Part shown: piece by piece, positions 1 to 5,712 of the stretch
Numbering within the stretch: position 1 is the stretch's first letter
Layout: each line of letters starts with the position of its first letter
The notes under the pieces: generated by a model
What the model saw: only the letters and a program-made list of their open reading frames with translations
What the model was told of the DNA's origin: nothing
Database searches by the model: none
Assembly: GCA_028274885.1 (NCBI GenBank)
Contig: JAQCMX010000054.1
Coordinates: 1 to 7,668, forward strand
Source: Haloarculaceae archaeon
GTDB taxonomy: Archaea > Halobacteriota > Halobacteria > Halobacteriales > Haloarculaceae
Length of the DNA stretch: 7,668 nucleotides
Direction of reading: 5' to 3'
Translations under genes and position numbers: made by a program

Positions 1-149
1 CCTCGAAGCCCCACGCGGGGTACGAGTATCGGCTTCGTGGCGGAGCCAGTGCCGTCGGTCACAAAGCTTAGATTCCCAACCTTCAGGATTGACCTGCCCG
101 GCCAACACCGGGTGGGAAGCCCACGACTTTAGTCGTGGGAGCACGTCAC
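1..149 (+). mobile_element. Right end of an IS200/IS605-family (TnpB-type) insertion sequence, partial
   Basis: The stretch ends in a near-perfect hairpin: CCCACGACT (120-128) pairs with AGTCGTGGG (131-139). A smaller hairpin lies just before it, CCCGG (97-101) with CCGGG (108-112). The hairpin is followed by GAGCACGTCAC up to 149. A subterminal hairpin and a TCAC-like end are what I know from the right ends of haloarchaeal IS200/IS605 and IS1341-type elements, which lack terminal inverted repeats and are mobilised as single strands by TnpA. The body of the element lies left of the window, so neither tnpA, an intact tnpB nor the left end can be seen. The exact right boundary (about 149) is inferred from the TCAC motif. 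Confidence 0.6.
3..71 (+). CDS. Possible C-terminal tail of a TnpB-like protein, 5' truncated by the window edge
   Basis: One frame is open from the window edge to a TAG at 69-71 and reads SKPHAGYEYRLRGGASAVGHKA. It stops about 50 bases before the terminal hairpin, where tnpB genes of IS1341-type elements usually end. TnpB is an RNA-guided DNA nuclease encoded next to the right end of these elements. Only 22 codons are visible and no RuvC or zinc-finger motif falls inside the window, so the assignment rests on position alone. A second frame stays open to 157-159 and cannot be excluded as the coding frame. Confidence 0.25.
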   Translation, partial: SKPHAGYEYRLRGGASAVGHKA

Positions 150-187
150 TTTGGTCGTGATAACCGCGGTGTCGCCGTCATATTTTC

Positions 188-202
188 AACGGCGGCCGTT
201 TT
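188..202 (+). terminator. Weak hairpin plus T4, possible terminator downstream of the IS end
   Basis: AACGG (188-192) can pair with CCGTT (196-200) around a 3-base loop, running into TTTT (199-202). It could end a rightward transcript leaving the insertion element. The stem is short and the T tract overlaps it, so this is only a suggestion. Apart from this hairpin, nothing else was seen between 150 and 295. Confidence 0.2.
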
Positions 203-295
203 GCTCGTGGGGGACTGTTGCTCGGCCTGCTGGTCATCTCCGCAGTGGCGTGCAGGTCCCGGTGACACAGTTTTGATTTTCCTGCCCAACGGCGT

Positions 296-898
296 TCATT
301 CCGAGTCCCGCAACAGGCCGAGTCGCCCGGCGCCGAGTCCGAATACGAGTCCGGCGAAGTGAGCGATCAGTGCTGCCCCGGGACTTGCCGTTGCCAGCGT
401 GAGCACGCCGGCGAGGACGACCACGCCGACGACTGCAGCCCACAGCGGGAGGGTAACCATCGCCGCAATCGTCGAGGAAAGGCGGTTGCTTGCAAGCAGG
501 TATCCAAGGACACCGAACACGCCACCGCTCGCGCCCAGCACCCCTGGCGACGCCGCAAACCCCAGAAACGGGACCCCCGCGAGCGCGTCGCTGAACAGGA
601 TCTGACTGATCCCCGCGAGCGATCCGGTGAGTAAAAAAAAGAGATGAAACCTGACTCGCGTGGTTGCGCGTGCGACCGGCCAGCCGAACACGACCAGCGT
701 GACGGCATTCGAGATGAGGTGGCCGATACCGCCGTGGGCGTAGACGCTCGTCACAACAGTCCATGGGTTCTCCACGAGTGGGGCTGAGAGCACGAATAGG
801 CTCCCGAGCAGTCCGGCCGGTGCCGTCACGATCTGGAGGAGATAGACGATCACAAAGACGATCAGGAGTTCGACGAGCGGGCTGTCAGAGCTGCCCAT
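296..898 (-). CDS. Rhomboid-family intramembrane serine protease
   Basis: This is a 200-residue integral membrane protein of the rhomboid family, which cleaves transmembrane substrates inside the bilayer with a Ser-His dyad. The catalytic serine lies in GASGG (Ser124, residues 122-126, followed by VFG). The second dyad residue is His180 in ALIAHFAGLVFG, and the conserved HxxxN of the second helix is His60 to Asn64. Hydrophobic stretches at about 8-27, 56-76, 84-104, 118-136, 145-168 and 173-192 give the six-helix core, with little outside it. The ATG at 898 was chosen because the in-frame extension to 1000 adds 34 polar, non-family residues. No Shine-Dalgarno is visible, and a weak AT-containing box sits about 26 bases upstream. 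The gene is divergent from S19e. Substrates cannot be predicted. All catalytic residues are present, so it should be active. Confidence 0.9.
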   Translation of the reverse strand: MGSSDSPLVELLIVFVIVYLLQIVTAPAGLLGSLFVLSAPLVENPWTVVTSVYAHGGIGHLISNAVTLVVFGWPVARATTRVRFHLFFLLTGSLAGISQILFSDALAGVPFLGFAASPGVLGASGGVFGVLGYLLASNRLSSTIAAMVTLPLWAAVVGVVVLAGVLTLATASPGAALIAHFAGLVFGLGAGRLGLLRDSE

Positions 899-1070
899 AG
901 CAGATCTGTGGTCGACGGACACGTAAGCGTTGGCCCCCCGAAACGCCCCTCCCCGTCCCAGTTGTATGAGACCCAGTTCACCCCGGATTGGAGACCGCAA
1001 GATCGGTTCTCCGGGGTCCGTTCACCCGGAAGACGACGGAATTAAATGACGCCACAGAAAAAACATCTTA
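899..1070. promoter_or_regulatory. Divergent promoter region between the rhomboid gene and rps19e
   Basis: This 172-base spacer serves both genes. For S19e there is a clear TATA-like box, AATTAAAT at 1040-1047, centred about 27 bases before the ATG at 1071, with no Shine-Dalgarno. This predicts a leaderless mRNA. For the rhomboid gene only a weak candidate (around 921-930, read on the minus strand) is at the right distance. No strong operator-like repeat was seen. Confidence 0.6.
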
Positions 1071-1532
1071 ATGACGACATTCTACGACGCACCCGCCGAA
1101 GATCTCATCGAGGCGCTTGCAGAGACACTCGCTGCCGAGGACTCGATCGACGAACCCGATTGGCTCCAGTTCACCAAAACGGGCCACGACCGTGAACTCC
1201 CGCCCCAGCAGGACGACTTCTGGCAGCGCCGCGTTGCGAGCCTGTTGCGGAAGGTCGCGATGGACGGTCCCGTTGGCGTGGGCAGTCTCGAAACCGAGTA
1301 TGGCTCGGCAAAACAGGGCTCGAACCGCTACCAGGTCCGGCCACGACACAAGACCGAAGGCTCGGGGAGCATCATCCGTACGGCCCTCCAGCAACTTGCC
1401 GACGCCGGTTACGTCGAGGTTGCTGACGGTGAGGGCCGGCAGATCACCCCTGCGGGTCACAGTCTCCTCGACGAGACGGCCACCGAGGTCCTCGAATCCA
1501 CCGACGACCCGGCACTCGAACGGTACGCCTGA
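1071..1532 (+). CDS. rps19e: 30S ribosomal protein S19e
   Basis: This is a 153-residue ribosomal protein of the small-subunit head, found in archaea and eukaryotes but not bacteria. In eukaryotes S19 is needed for late pre-rRNA maturation. Family landmarks are DFWQRRVASLLRKV (49-62), the glycine-rich basic segment from GVGSLE (69-74) through YGSAKQG (77-83), RPRHKTEGSGSIIR (90-103), the helix TALQQLADAGYVE (104-116) and the GRQITPAGH motif (122-130). The length is typical, and the Asp/Glu-rich N- and C-termini are a salt adaptation. The ATG directly follows a TATA-like box at the leaderless distance. The stop at 1530-1532 leaves 79 bases before the next gene on the same strand, which appears to have its own promoter. 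The assignment is secure from sequence pattern. Confidence 0.96.
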   Translation: MTTFYDAPAEDLIEALAETLAAEDSIDEPDWLQFTKTGHDRELPPQQDDFWQRRVASLLRKVAMDGPVGVGSLETEYGSAKQGSNRYQVRPRHKTEGSGSIIRTALQQLADAGYVEVADGEGRQITPAGHSLLDETATEVLESTDDPALERYA

Positions 1533-1574
1533 CAGGCGATCCCCACCGTCCTCTGGTACCGTTTCTCACCGTAC

Positions 1575-1589
1575 CGAAACCGTTAGAAA
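1575..1589 (+). promoter_or_regulatory. TATA/BRE-like promoter of the RNase H-fold gene
   Basis: CGAAACCG followed by TTAGAAA (1583-1589) sits 23-29 bases before the GTG at 1612, the spacing expected for an archaeal BRE/TATA element driving a leaderless transcript. It supports the choice of the GTG start. Read-through from rps19e is still possible, as no strong terminator separates the genes. A small GGTAC/GTACC repeat (1555-1559 and 1571-1575) lies just upstream. Confidence 0.45.
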
Positions 1590-1611
1590 CCTCGGTCCCT
1601 CGTTTCAGACT

Positions 1612-2370
1612 GTGCGAGTCGACAACTGCTTTCTCGGTGCCGACGGCGTCGGTGACACCATCGAGCGGCGCCTCTGGGAAGCAGGGATCACCTGCTGGGA
1701 CGAGTTCGAACCGGTCTGCGATGGCGTCGGTGAGACCCGGGCGGCACGCATCGAGTCGTTCATCGACAGGGGAACCCGGGCGCGTGCCCGTGACGACATC
1801 GCCTTCTTCGACGACCGATTTCCAGACGGTACGGGGTGGCGTCTCTACGAGACGTTCCGCGATCACGCCTGTTTTTTCGACATCGAAACCACGGGATTGG
1901 ACCACCACACGAGCGTCGTGACAACGGTGACCCTCCACCAGAATGGCGACACCCGGACGCTCGTCCGGGGCGACGACCTCACCGCCGCAAACCTCCGCGC
2001 GGCCTTCGAGGATGCTGGTTTACTCGTGACGTTCAACGGCGCGCGCTTCGATATCCCCTTCCTCCAGAACTGTTTTAAAATATCCCTCGACAGGCCTCAT
2101 ATCGATCTCATGCCGACCTGCCGGGCAGCCGGATTGTCCGGCGGTCTGAGCGACGTGGAGCGGGCGCTTGGCATCGGCCGGGAGCTGCCCGATGTCGACG
2201 GCCGTGAGGCCGTTCGGCTCTGGCACGACCACGAACGGGGTGTCGACGGCGCGCTTGACCGTCTGATTGCGTACAACCGCGAGGATACCGTGAACATGGT
2301 GCCGGTGCTCGAACGCGTCCTCGACCGACTCCGTGCGCAGGTCGTCCCCGACGGGACGACGCTTCCGTAA
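1612..2370 (+). CDS. RNase H-fold DEDDy 3'-5' exonuclease-like protein with N-terminal helix-hairpin-helix region (YprB-like)
   Basis: This 252-residue protein has a full DEDDy exonuclease signature. Exo I is FFDIETTG (Asp90, Glu92), Exo II is FNGARFDIPF (Asp147), with HIDL (Asp165) following, and Exo III is YNREDTVN (Tyr221, Asp225). These acidic residues bind two metal ions for phosphodiester hydrolysis. The N-terminal part carries two helix-hairpin-helix-like repeats, DGVGDTIERRLWEAGI (11-26) and DGVGETRAARIESFI (37-51), which suggests binding of DNA or structured nucleic acid. The combination matches haloarchaeal conserved proteins annotated as ribonuclease H-like or YprB-like. The GTG start was chosen because homologues as I recall them begin with this (M/V)RV(D/E)N motif, and the longer in-frame extension would overlap rps19e out of frame. 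Substrate (DNA or RNA) and role, perhaps repair or RNA processing, are inferred only. Confidence 0.88.
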   Translation: MRVDNCFLGADGVGDTIERRLWEAGITCWDEFEPVCDGVGETRAARIESFIDRGTRARARDDIAFFDDRFPDGTGWRLYETFRDHACFFDIETTGLDHHTSVVTTVTLHQNGDTRTLVRGDDLTAANLRAAFEDAGLLVTFNGARFDIPFLQNCFKISLDRPHIDLMPTCRAAGLSGGLSDVERALGIGRELPDVDGREAVRLWHDHERGVDGALDRLIAYNREDTVNMVPVLERVLDRLRAQVVPDGTTLP

Positions 2371-2484
2371 CGACAGTTTCACTCATCCTCCTTTGACAAT
2401 CGACACGACCGTGGTTCGGCTCCCACGACCGCTTTCCCGGCCGGTACAGATCAGTCACGGACGCAATCGGCAACGTCCAAACCG

Positions 2485-2606
2485 CCCTGTCATACTGATT
2501 ACTGCGGGTCTTTCCCGCCGTCGAAAGCAACAATAGGTGTTACACGCCTTGACGCATCGAAATCTGCGGTATGTGCACGAAAATAACCGCAGTAATCAGT
2601 ATCAGG
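2485..2606. repeat. Inverted-repeat-bounded intergenic element (MITE-like or structured RNA)
   Basis: ATACTGATTACTGCGG (2492-2507) is the exact reverse complement of 2587-2602, a 16-bp perfect inverted repeat with a 79-base interior. The match extends outward over CCTG/CAGG with a two-base bulge. Two small hairpins compete with the long stem: GCGGG/CCCGC (2504-2508 and 2514-2518, loop TCTTT) and CTGCGGT/ACCGCAG (2564-2570 and 2586-2592). The element fills the space between two convergent genes, and its right arm ends four bases from the MBL stop codon. No coding sequence lies inside. It may be a non-autonomous mobile element, a bidirectional terminator or a small structured RNA. The bases from 2371 to 2484 hold nothing else I can identify. 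Confidence 0.7.
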
Positions 2607-2609
2607 CTG

Positions 2610-3602
2610 TCAGGACACAAGCGGCCAGTGGTCCTCGCGGGCCTCGAGGCGCTCGTCGACCCCATCGGCAAGGTCGTACGTGATCGCCTCTCCGGACGAT
2701 TCCTGCTCGACGACCACCCCTTTGTCTACGAGGTGTTCGAGGTGGGCGTACGCTTCACCGGGCCCGTGTAGGACGTGGATCCCTTCGAGGGATCCGAAAA
2801 GCTCCGAACTAACCGTCCAGGCGTCACACGGACCGCGTCGACGGAGCACATCGAGAACGCGGTAGGCCCGCTCCTCGTGGTGGTGGATGATCTCCTCGGC
2901 ACGCGCGGCCGGGTCGGCAATCGGTTCACGGTGTCCCGGCCAGGCTCTGTCGTAGTCGGCATCGACGATCGCCCGTAGCGTGTCGAGGTACTCCGCCAGC
3001 GCCTTCTCCACCCTGACATCCGCCCCCCCGACGTTTGGGGTGTACTCGGGCAGGAGTGCATCACCGGTAAACGCGACGTATTCGCCCTCGATAGTCCCCT
3101 CGAACATGCAAAGTCCGGCCGCGTGTCCGGGCGCGTGGACCGCTTCGAGGGTGTGCTCACCGACAGTAAACGTCTCGGCGTCATCGATGGTGGTGACTGT
3201 CGGTTGATGTTCCTCGTCGATGCCCTCTATGTTCTCTAAGCTGGTCTGTTGCTCCGGCGGCATACCCCACTCCTTCCAGTACGTTCGCTGTTGGGTGTCC
3301 ATCCGTTCCCGGGCTTGCTCGTCACGGGCGACGATTGGTGCGTCCGCGGAGTGGACGTATACACCGGCCCCACTCTCGGCCTGCAAGGTCCCGACCAGTC
3401 CGCAGTGGTCTGGATGCCAGTGCGTGACGAAAATCCGGTTTAGGTCAGCCACCTCGACGCCGTGATCGTTCAGTTCGCCTCGCAACTCTTTTTCGGTCCC
3501 TGGGAGCCAGTCCCCGGTGTCGATGATGACACCTTCCTCGGGAAAGAGATAGATGCTGTTGTTTCCCTCCAGAGCAGCATTGGAAAGCCGGATGTGTTCC
3601 AT
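2610..3602 (-). CDS. MBL-fold metallo-hydrolase with C-terminal winged helix (LACTB2-like)
   Basis: This 330-residue metallo-beta-lactamase-fold hydrolase is presumably cytoplasmic, since no signal peptide is seen. The metal-binding motif HWHPDH (61-66) is intact, followed by His160 in APGHAAG, Asp181 in FTGDALL and His224 in WPGHREP, enough for a dinuclear zinc site. A helical, charged insert at about 85-135 separates the two halves of the fold. Residues from about 240 to 312 form a winged-helix-like tail that starts with HHHEERAYRVLDVL, as in LACTB2 and many prokaryotic MBL hydrolases. Substrates in this group range from thioesters to RNA and cannot be told here. The ATG at 3602 is preceded on the minus strand by a T-rich box at 24-29 bases. 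The gene is divergent from aceA and convergent with the exonuclease gene. Confidence 0.92.
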   Translation of the reverse strand: MEHIRLSNAALEGNNSIYLFPEEGVIIDTGDWLPGTEKELRGELNDHGVEVADLNRIFVTHWHPDHCGLVGTLQAESGAGVYVHSADAPIVARDEQARERMDTQQRTYWKEWGMPPEQQTSLENIEGIDEEHQPTVTTIDDAETFTVGEHTLEAVHAPGHAAGLCMFEGTIEGEYVAFTGDALLPEYTPNVGGADVRVEKALAEYLDTLRAIVDADYDRAWPGHREPIADPAARAEEIIHHHEERAYRVLDVLRRRGPCDAWTVSSELFGSLEGIHVLHGPGEAYAHLEHLVDKGVVVEQESSGEAITYDLADGVDERLEAREDHWPLVS

Positions 3603-3625
3603 GTACGTATGTCATATTCTCTGAC

Positions 3626-3631
3626 AAAAAA
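3626..3631 (-). promoter_or_regulatory. TATA-like T-rich box of the MBL hydrolase gene
   Basis: Read on the minus strand, CTTTTTTGTCA places six T bases 24-29 bases before the ATG at 3602, in the position of an archaeal TATA box for a leaderless transcript. No Shine-Dalgarno is visible between the box and the start. The box is not a strong consensus match. Confidence 0.4.
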
Positions 3632-3782
3632 GCTCCTCGAAAGCTATCCCGACCCGGTGCGAGCAGCCCCTGCTCACCGCGGGTCTGCATCGGTAAACGG
3701 TGTCTTGTGGCCTGTCACGGCTGGCCATGGGAGCCATTCGCTCACAATTAAAGAGCTTGGAGGTGACCAAGGTATCTGGAGG

Positions 3783-3887
3783 TATTAAACAATATTATCA
3801 TTATAGTTCACAACACTTTTTTACATCCAACGACTCGGAACCGAGTGCTACAATAGCCGCGTCTCGAACGCGGTCCCGAGATCAATC
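3783..3887 (+). promoter_or_regulatory. AT-rich promoter region of aceA with two operator-like inverted repeats
   Basis: Positions 3783-3826 are unusually AT-rich for this DNA and contain several TATA-like words (TATTAAAC 3783-3790, TTATAG 3801-3806, TTTTTTA 3817-3823). None is at the leaderless distance from the ATG at 3888, so a leader of about 40-60 bases is likely. Two inverted repeats follow: ACTCGG/CCGAGT (3833-3838 and 3841-3846) and CCGCG/CGCGG (3857-3861 and 3869-3873). They sit at or just after the expected transcription start, where a regulator or RNA hairpin could act. Upstream, CTTGG/CCAAG (3756-3760 and 3767-3771) is a further small repeat. Confidence 0.5.
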
Positions 3888-4958
3888 ATGACACAAGACG
3901 ACGACGGATCCGACGAAGTTGCTTCGCGAGTTAACAGTACAGAACCGTATATTCGGGACGTCGAAAACAAGGCTGCACGCGAGCTGCGCGACATGCTGAA
4001 CAGCCAGGACTACGTGTTTGCGCCCGGTATCTACCACGCGCTGGACGCCCGTCTGGCGGAGATGGCCGGTCTCGACGCCGCCTACATGTCCGGCTACTCG
4101 ACCGTGCTCGGACAGTTTGGGTTCCCCGACCTGGAGATGGTCGACATGCGCGAGATGGTCGAGAACGCAAAACGTATTGTGGAGGCGACGGAACTGCCGG
4201 TCGTCGCGGACTGTGACACCGGCTACGGTGGCATTCACAACGTCCGCCGCGCTGTCCGCGAGTACGAGAAGGTGGGTGTCGCCGCGGTCCACATCGAAGA
4301 TCAGACGACCCCCAAGCGGTGTGGTCACATCGCCGGCAAACAGATTGTTTCCCGCGAAGACGCCGAGGCGCGCTTTTCCGCGGCCGTCGACGCCAAACAG
4401 GACGAGGATACGGTCGTCATCGCCCGCACGGACGCCTACGGCTCCGCCAACGGCGACTGGGAGGAACACCTCGCACGTGGCCGCCTCTATGCCGACTGTG
4501 GCGTCGACCTGGTCTGGCCCGAGATGCCCGACCCCTCGCGCGAGGATGCTGTCAAGTACGCCGAGACGCTCCACGAAACCCACCCGGACGTGAAGCTGGC
4601 ATTTAATTACTCCTCCAGTTTCGCATGGTCCGAGGAGGAGGACCCGCTAACCTTCCAGGAACTCGGCGACATGGGATATAAATACCAGTTTATCACCCTC
4701 TATGCGCTCCACTCCGGCGCCCACGCGGTCTACGAGGATATGAAAAACGTCGCCGAAAACGCACAAGAGGCGCAGTTCGACCTCGAGGATCGCTACCTGG
4801 GCCACACGACCGAGAGCCATCATGAACTCTCCTTTGTTCCGCGCTTCCAGAACATCGAAGCCCAGTACGACCCCGAAGCCAAACGCCGACAGGAAGAGTC
4901 CGCCGGCTTCTCCGACGAGGAGGAAGAAGCGGTTATAACCAGCGAGCAGGACGACTGA
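3888..4958 (+). CDS. aceA: Isocitrate lyase (glyoxylate bypass)
   Basis: This 356-residue enzyme of the isocitrate lyase/PEP mutase superfamily is predicted to split isocitrate into glyoxylate and succinate, letting the cell grow on acetate or fatty acids. The (beta/alpha)8 barrel shows the SGY motif (68-70), the metal-binding DCDTGYGG (108-115), HIED (135-138), the catalytic loop KRCGHIAGK (143-151, Cys145), IARTDA (178-183) and NYSSSF (240-245). The short length without the large insertion of bacterial AceA matches the small haloarchaeal form known from Haloferax. Methylisocitrate lyase (PrpB) is the main alternative, since the catalytic loops are alike; the close resemblance to the haloarchaeal form favours AceA. 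Malate synthase, its usual partner, is not in the window. Both termini are acidic. A terminator-like sequence follows the stop. Confidence 0.9.
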   Translation: MTQDDDGSDEVASRVNSTEPYIRDVENKAARELRDMLNSQDYVFAPGIYHALDARLAEMAGLDAAYMSGYSTVLGQFGFPDLEMVDMREMVENAKRIVEATELPVVADCDTGYGGIHNVRRAVREYEKVGVAAVHIEDQTTPKRCGHIAGKQIVSREDAEARFSAAVDAKQDEDTVVIARTDAYGSANGDWEEHLARGRLYADCGVDLVWPEMPDPSREDAVKYAETLHETHPDVKLAFNYSSSFAWSEEEDPLTFQELGDMGYKYQFITLYALHSGAHAVYEDMKNVAENAQEAQFDLEDRYLGHTTESHHELSFVPRFQNIEAQYDPEAKRRQEESAGFSDEEEEAVITSEQDD

Positions 4959-4960
4959 TT

Positions 4961-4980
4961 CCGACGTCGGTCTTTTCCTT
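4961..4980 (+). terminator. Probable aceA transcription terminator
   Basis: Two bases after the aceA stop codon, the self-complementary CCGACGTCGG (4961-4970) runs straight into the pyrimidine tract TCTTTTCCTT. A T-rich tract is the main termination signal in archaea. The stem is short, so the hairpin may be incidental. Confidence 0.5.
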
Positions 4981-5094
4981 CGGCGACGATCCCGTCAGCG
5001 TTCACACTGCCGGCGTTCGTTACGTGCTCCGAGGGCCCATCTGCTGAATTGGACCGCACGGACATTACAGGCCATTGTTACCGGCTCACACCGA

Positions 5095-5103
5095 TTTTAA
5101 ATA
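5095..5103 (+). promoter_or_regulatory. TATA box of the small membrane protein gene
   Basis: TTTTAAATA at 5095-5103 lies 24-32 bases before the ATG at 5127 and is the best TATA-box match in the window. No Shine-Dalgarno lies between box and start, so a leaderless transcript is predicted. It fixes the start at 5127 rather than the in-frame ATG at 5049, which lies upstream of the box. Confidence 0.65.
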
Positions 5104-5126
5104 CTCAAAATGGAACAAGTACGAAC

Positions 5127-5543
5127 ATGGTTCGAATTGTCCTGAAGTACTTCTATCTGGTCATCGGCACAGGACTGGCGATGCTGTTAGGAAGACTCTC
5201 ACCACAGGAGCGCCGTCGTCAACACGGCGAGGCGCGGTCGCCAATGGAGGCAGCGGAGTACCGTGCGAACGAACTGGTCCGGCGACCGCTGCGGACCATC
5301 GGATTGATCGCGGGCTACGAACTGCTATTTGCTGGAACGGCGGTGTCGGCTGCCTATCCTGACCGCGTGGAGCGTCTCGTTGGCGAAGCACCGGTGATTG
5401 CCGCGGGCGTTCTCACCAGGGGTGTTCCGGAATCGCTTGTGCCACTCCTGCCACCGATCGGGGTCGCTCTTGGCCTTTTGTTTCCGTTGGTGATTCATCA
5501 GTCACTCGTCACTGCGACCGATATCCAACTGCATCTTTCTTGA
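5127..5543 (+). CDS. Small three-helix membrane protein, unknown function
   Basis: This 138-residue protein was not recognised. Hydrophobic stretches at about 4-23, 57-77 and 104-129 suggest three membrane helices. Between the first two lies a charged segment (24-55) rich in Arg, Glu and Gln, including QERRRQHGE, likely cytoplasmic by the positive-inside rule. The loop 79-92 is acidic. No catalytic or metal-binding motif stands out. The ATG is preceded by a strong TATA-like box at the leaderless distance, and codon third positions are GC-rich like those of neighbouring genes, which argues for a real gene. It is separated from aceA by a terminator-like tract and so is probably expressed on its own. 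The stop at 5541-5543 is followed by about 700 bases with no convincing gene. Confidence 0.7.
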   Translation: MVRIVLKYFYLVIGTGLAMLLGRLSPQERRRQHGEARSPMEAAEYRANELVRRPLRTIGLIAGYELLFAGTAVSAAYPDRVERLVGEAPVIAAGVLTRGVPESLVPLLPPIGVALGLLFPLVIHQSLVTATDIQLHLS

Positions 5544-5712
5544 GTGTCCGGGCGGTCGGTACGAGTCACTGGCATCCGTTGGCCCGTTGTGCTGCTCGAT
5601 GTCGGTGGCGACGTGGTTTCGGCTGGGATACTCCTGGAGACCGTCCAAGCGGATTCGTGTAACCGTCGTGCGTTCAGTGCGGCGTTGTCCGACCTTCCGT
5701 TTTACAGAAACC

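Larger units (their letters stand above)
1..170 (+). ncRNA. Candidate 3' part of a TnpB guide RNA (omega RNA / reRNA) with its guide
   Basis: In IS200/IS605 elements the guide RNA is transcribed from the tnpB 3' end through the right end, and the guide is the host sequence just outside the element. If the element ends at 149, the scaffold would contain the hairpins at 97-112 and 120-139, and the guide would start at about 150 (TTTGGTCGTGATAACC). The hairpins are seen directly; the RNA and its boundaries are inferred from the family. The 5' end of the RNA lies outside the window. Confidence 0.35.

Noticed and set aside
899..1000. Longer start for the rhomboid gene at 1000
   Set aside because: The 34 added residues are polar and not part of the rhomboid core. 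The extension uses up most of the divergent promoter region.
1117..1611. In-frame upstream extension of the exonuclease gene to an ATG at 1117
   Set aside because: It would overlap rps19e almost completely in another frame, and the translated extension is Arg/Ser/Thr-rich shadow sequence. The family start and a promoter-like box both point to the GTG at 1612.
3609..3788. A 59-codon plus-strand frame (MSYSLTKKLL...) filling the spacer between the MBL hydrolase and aceA
   Set aside because: Its codon third positions are only about half G or C, well below the real genes here. It crosses the MBL promoter box and its product is not acidic and matches nothing I know.
3882..4583. Long minus-strand frame opposite aceA
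   Set aside because: It is antisense to a clearly recognised enzyme, and open frames opposite GC-rich genes are expected in this DNA.
5128..5142. A tRNA T-arm-like string (GGTTCGAATTGTCC)
   Set aside because: It is the start of the membrane protein gene. No acceptor, D or anticodon arms can be found around it.
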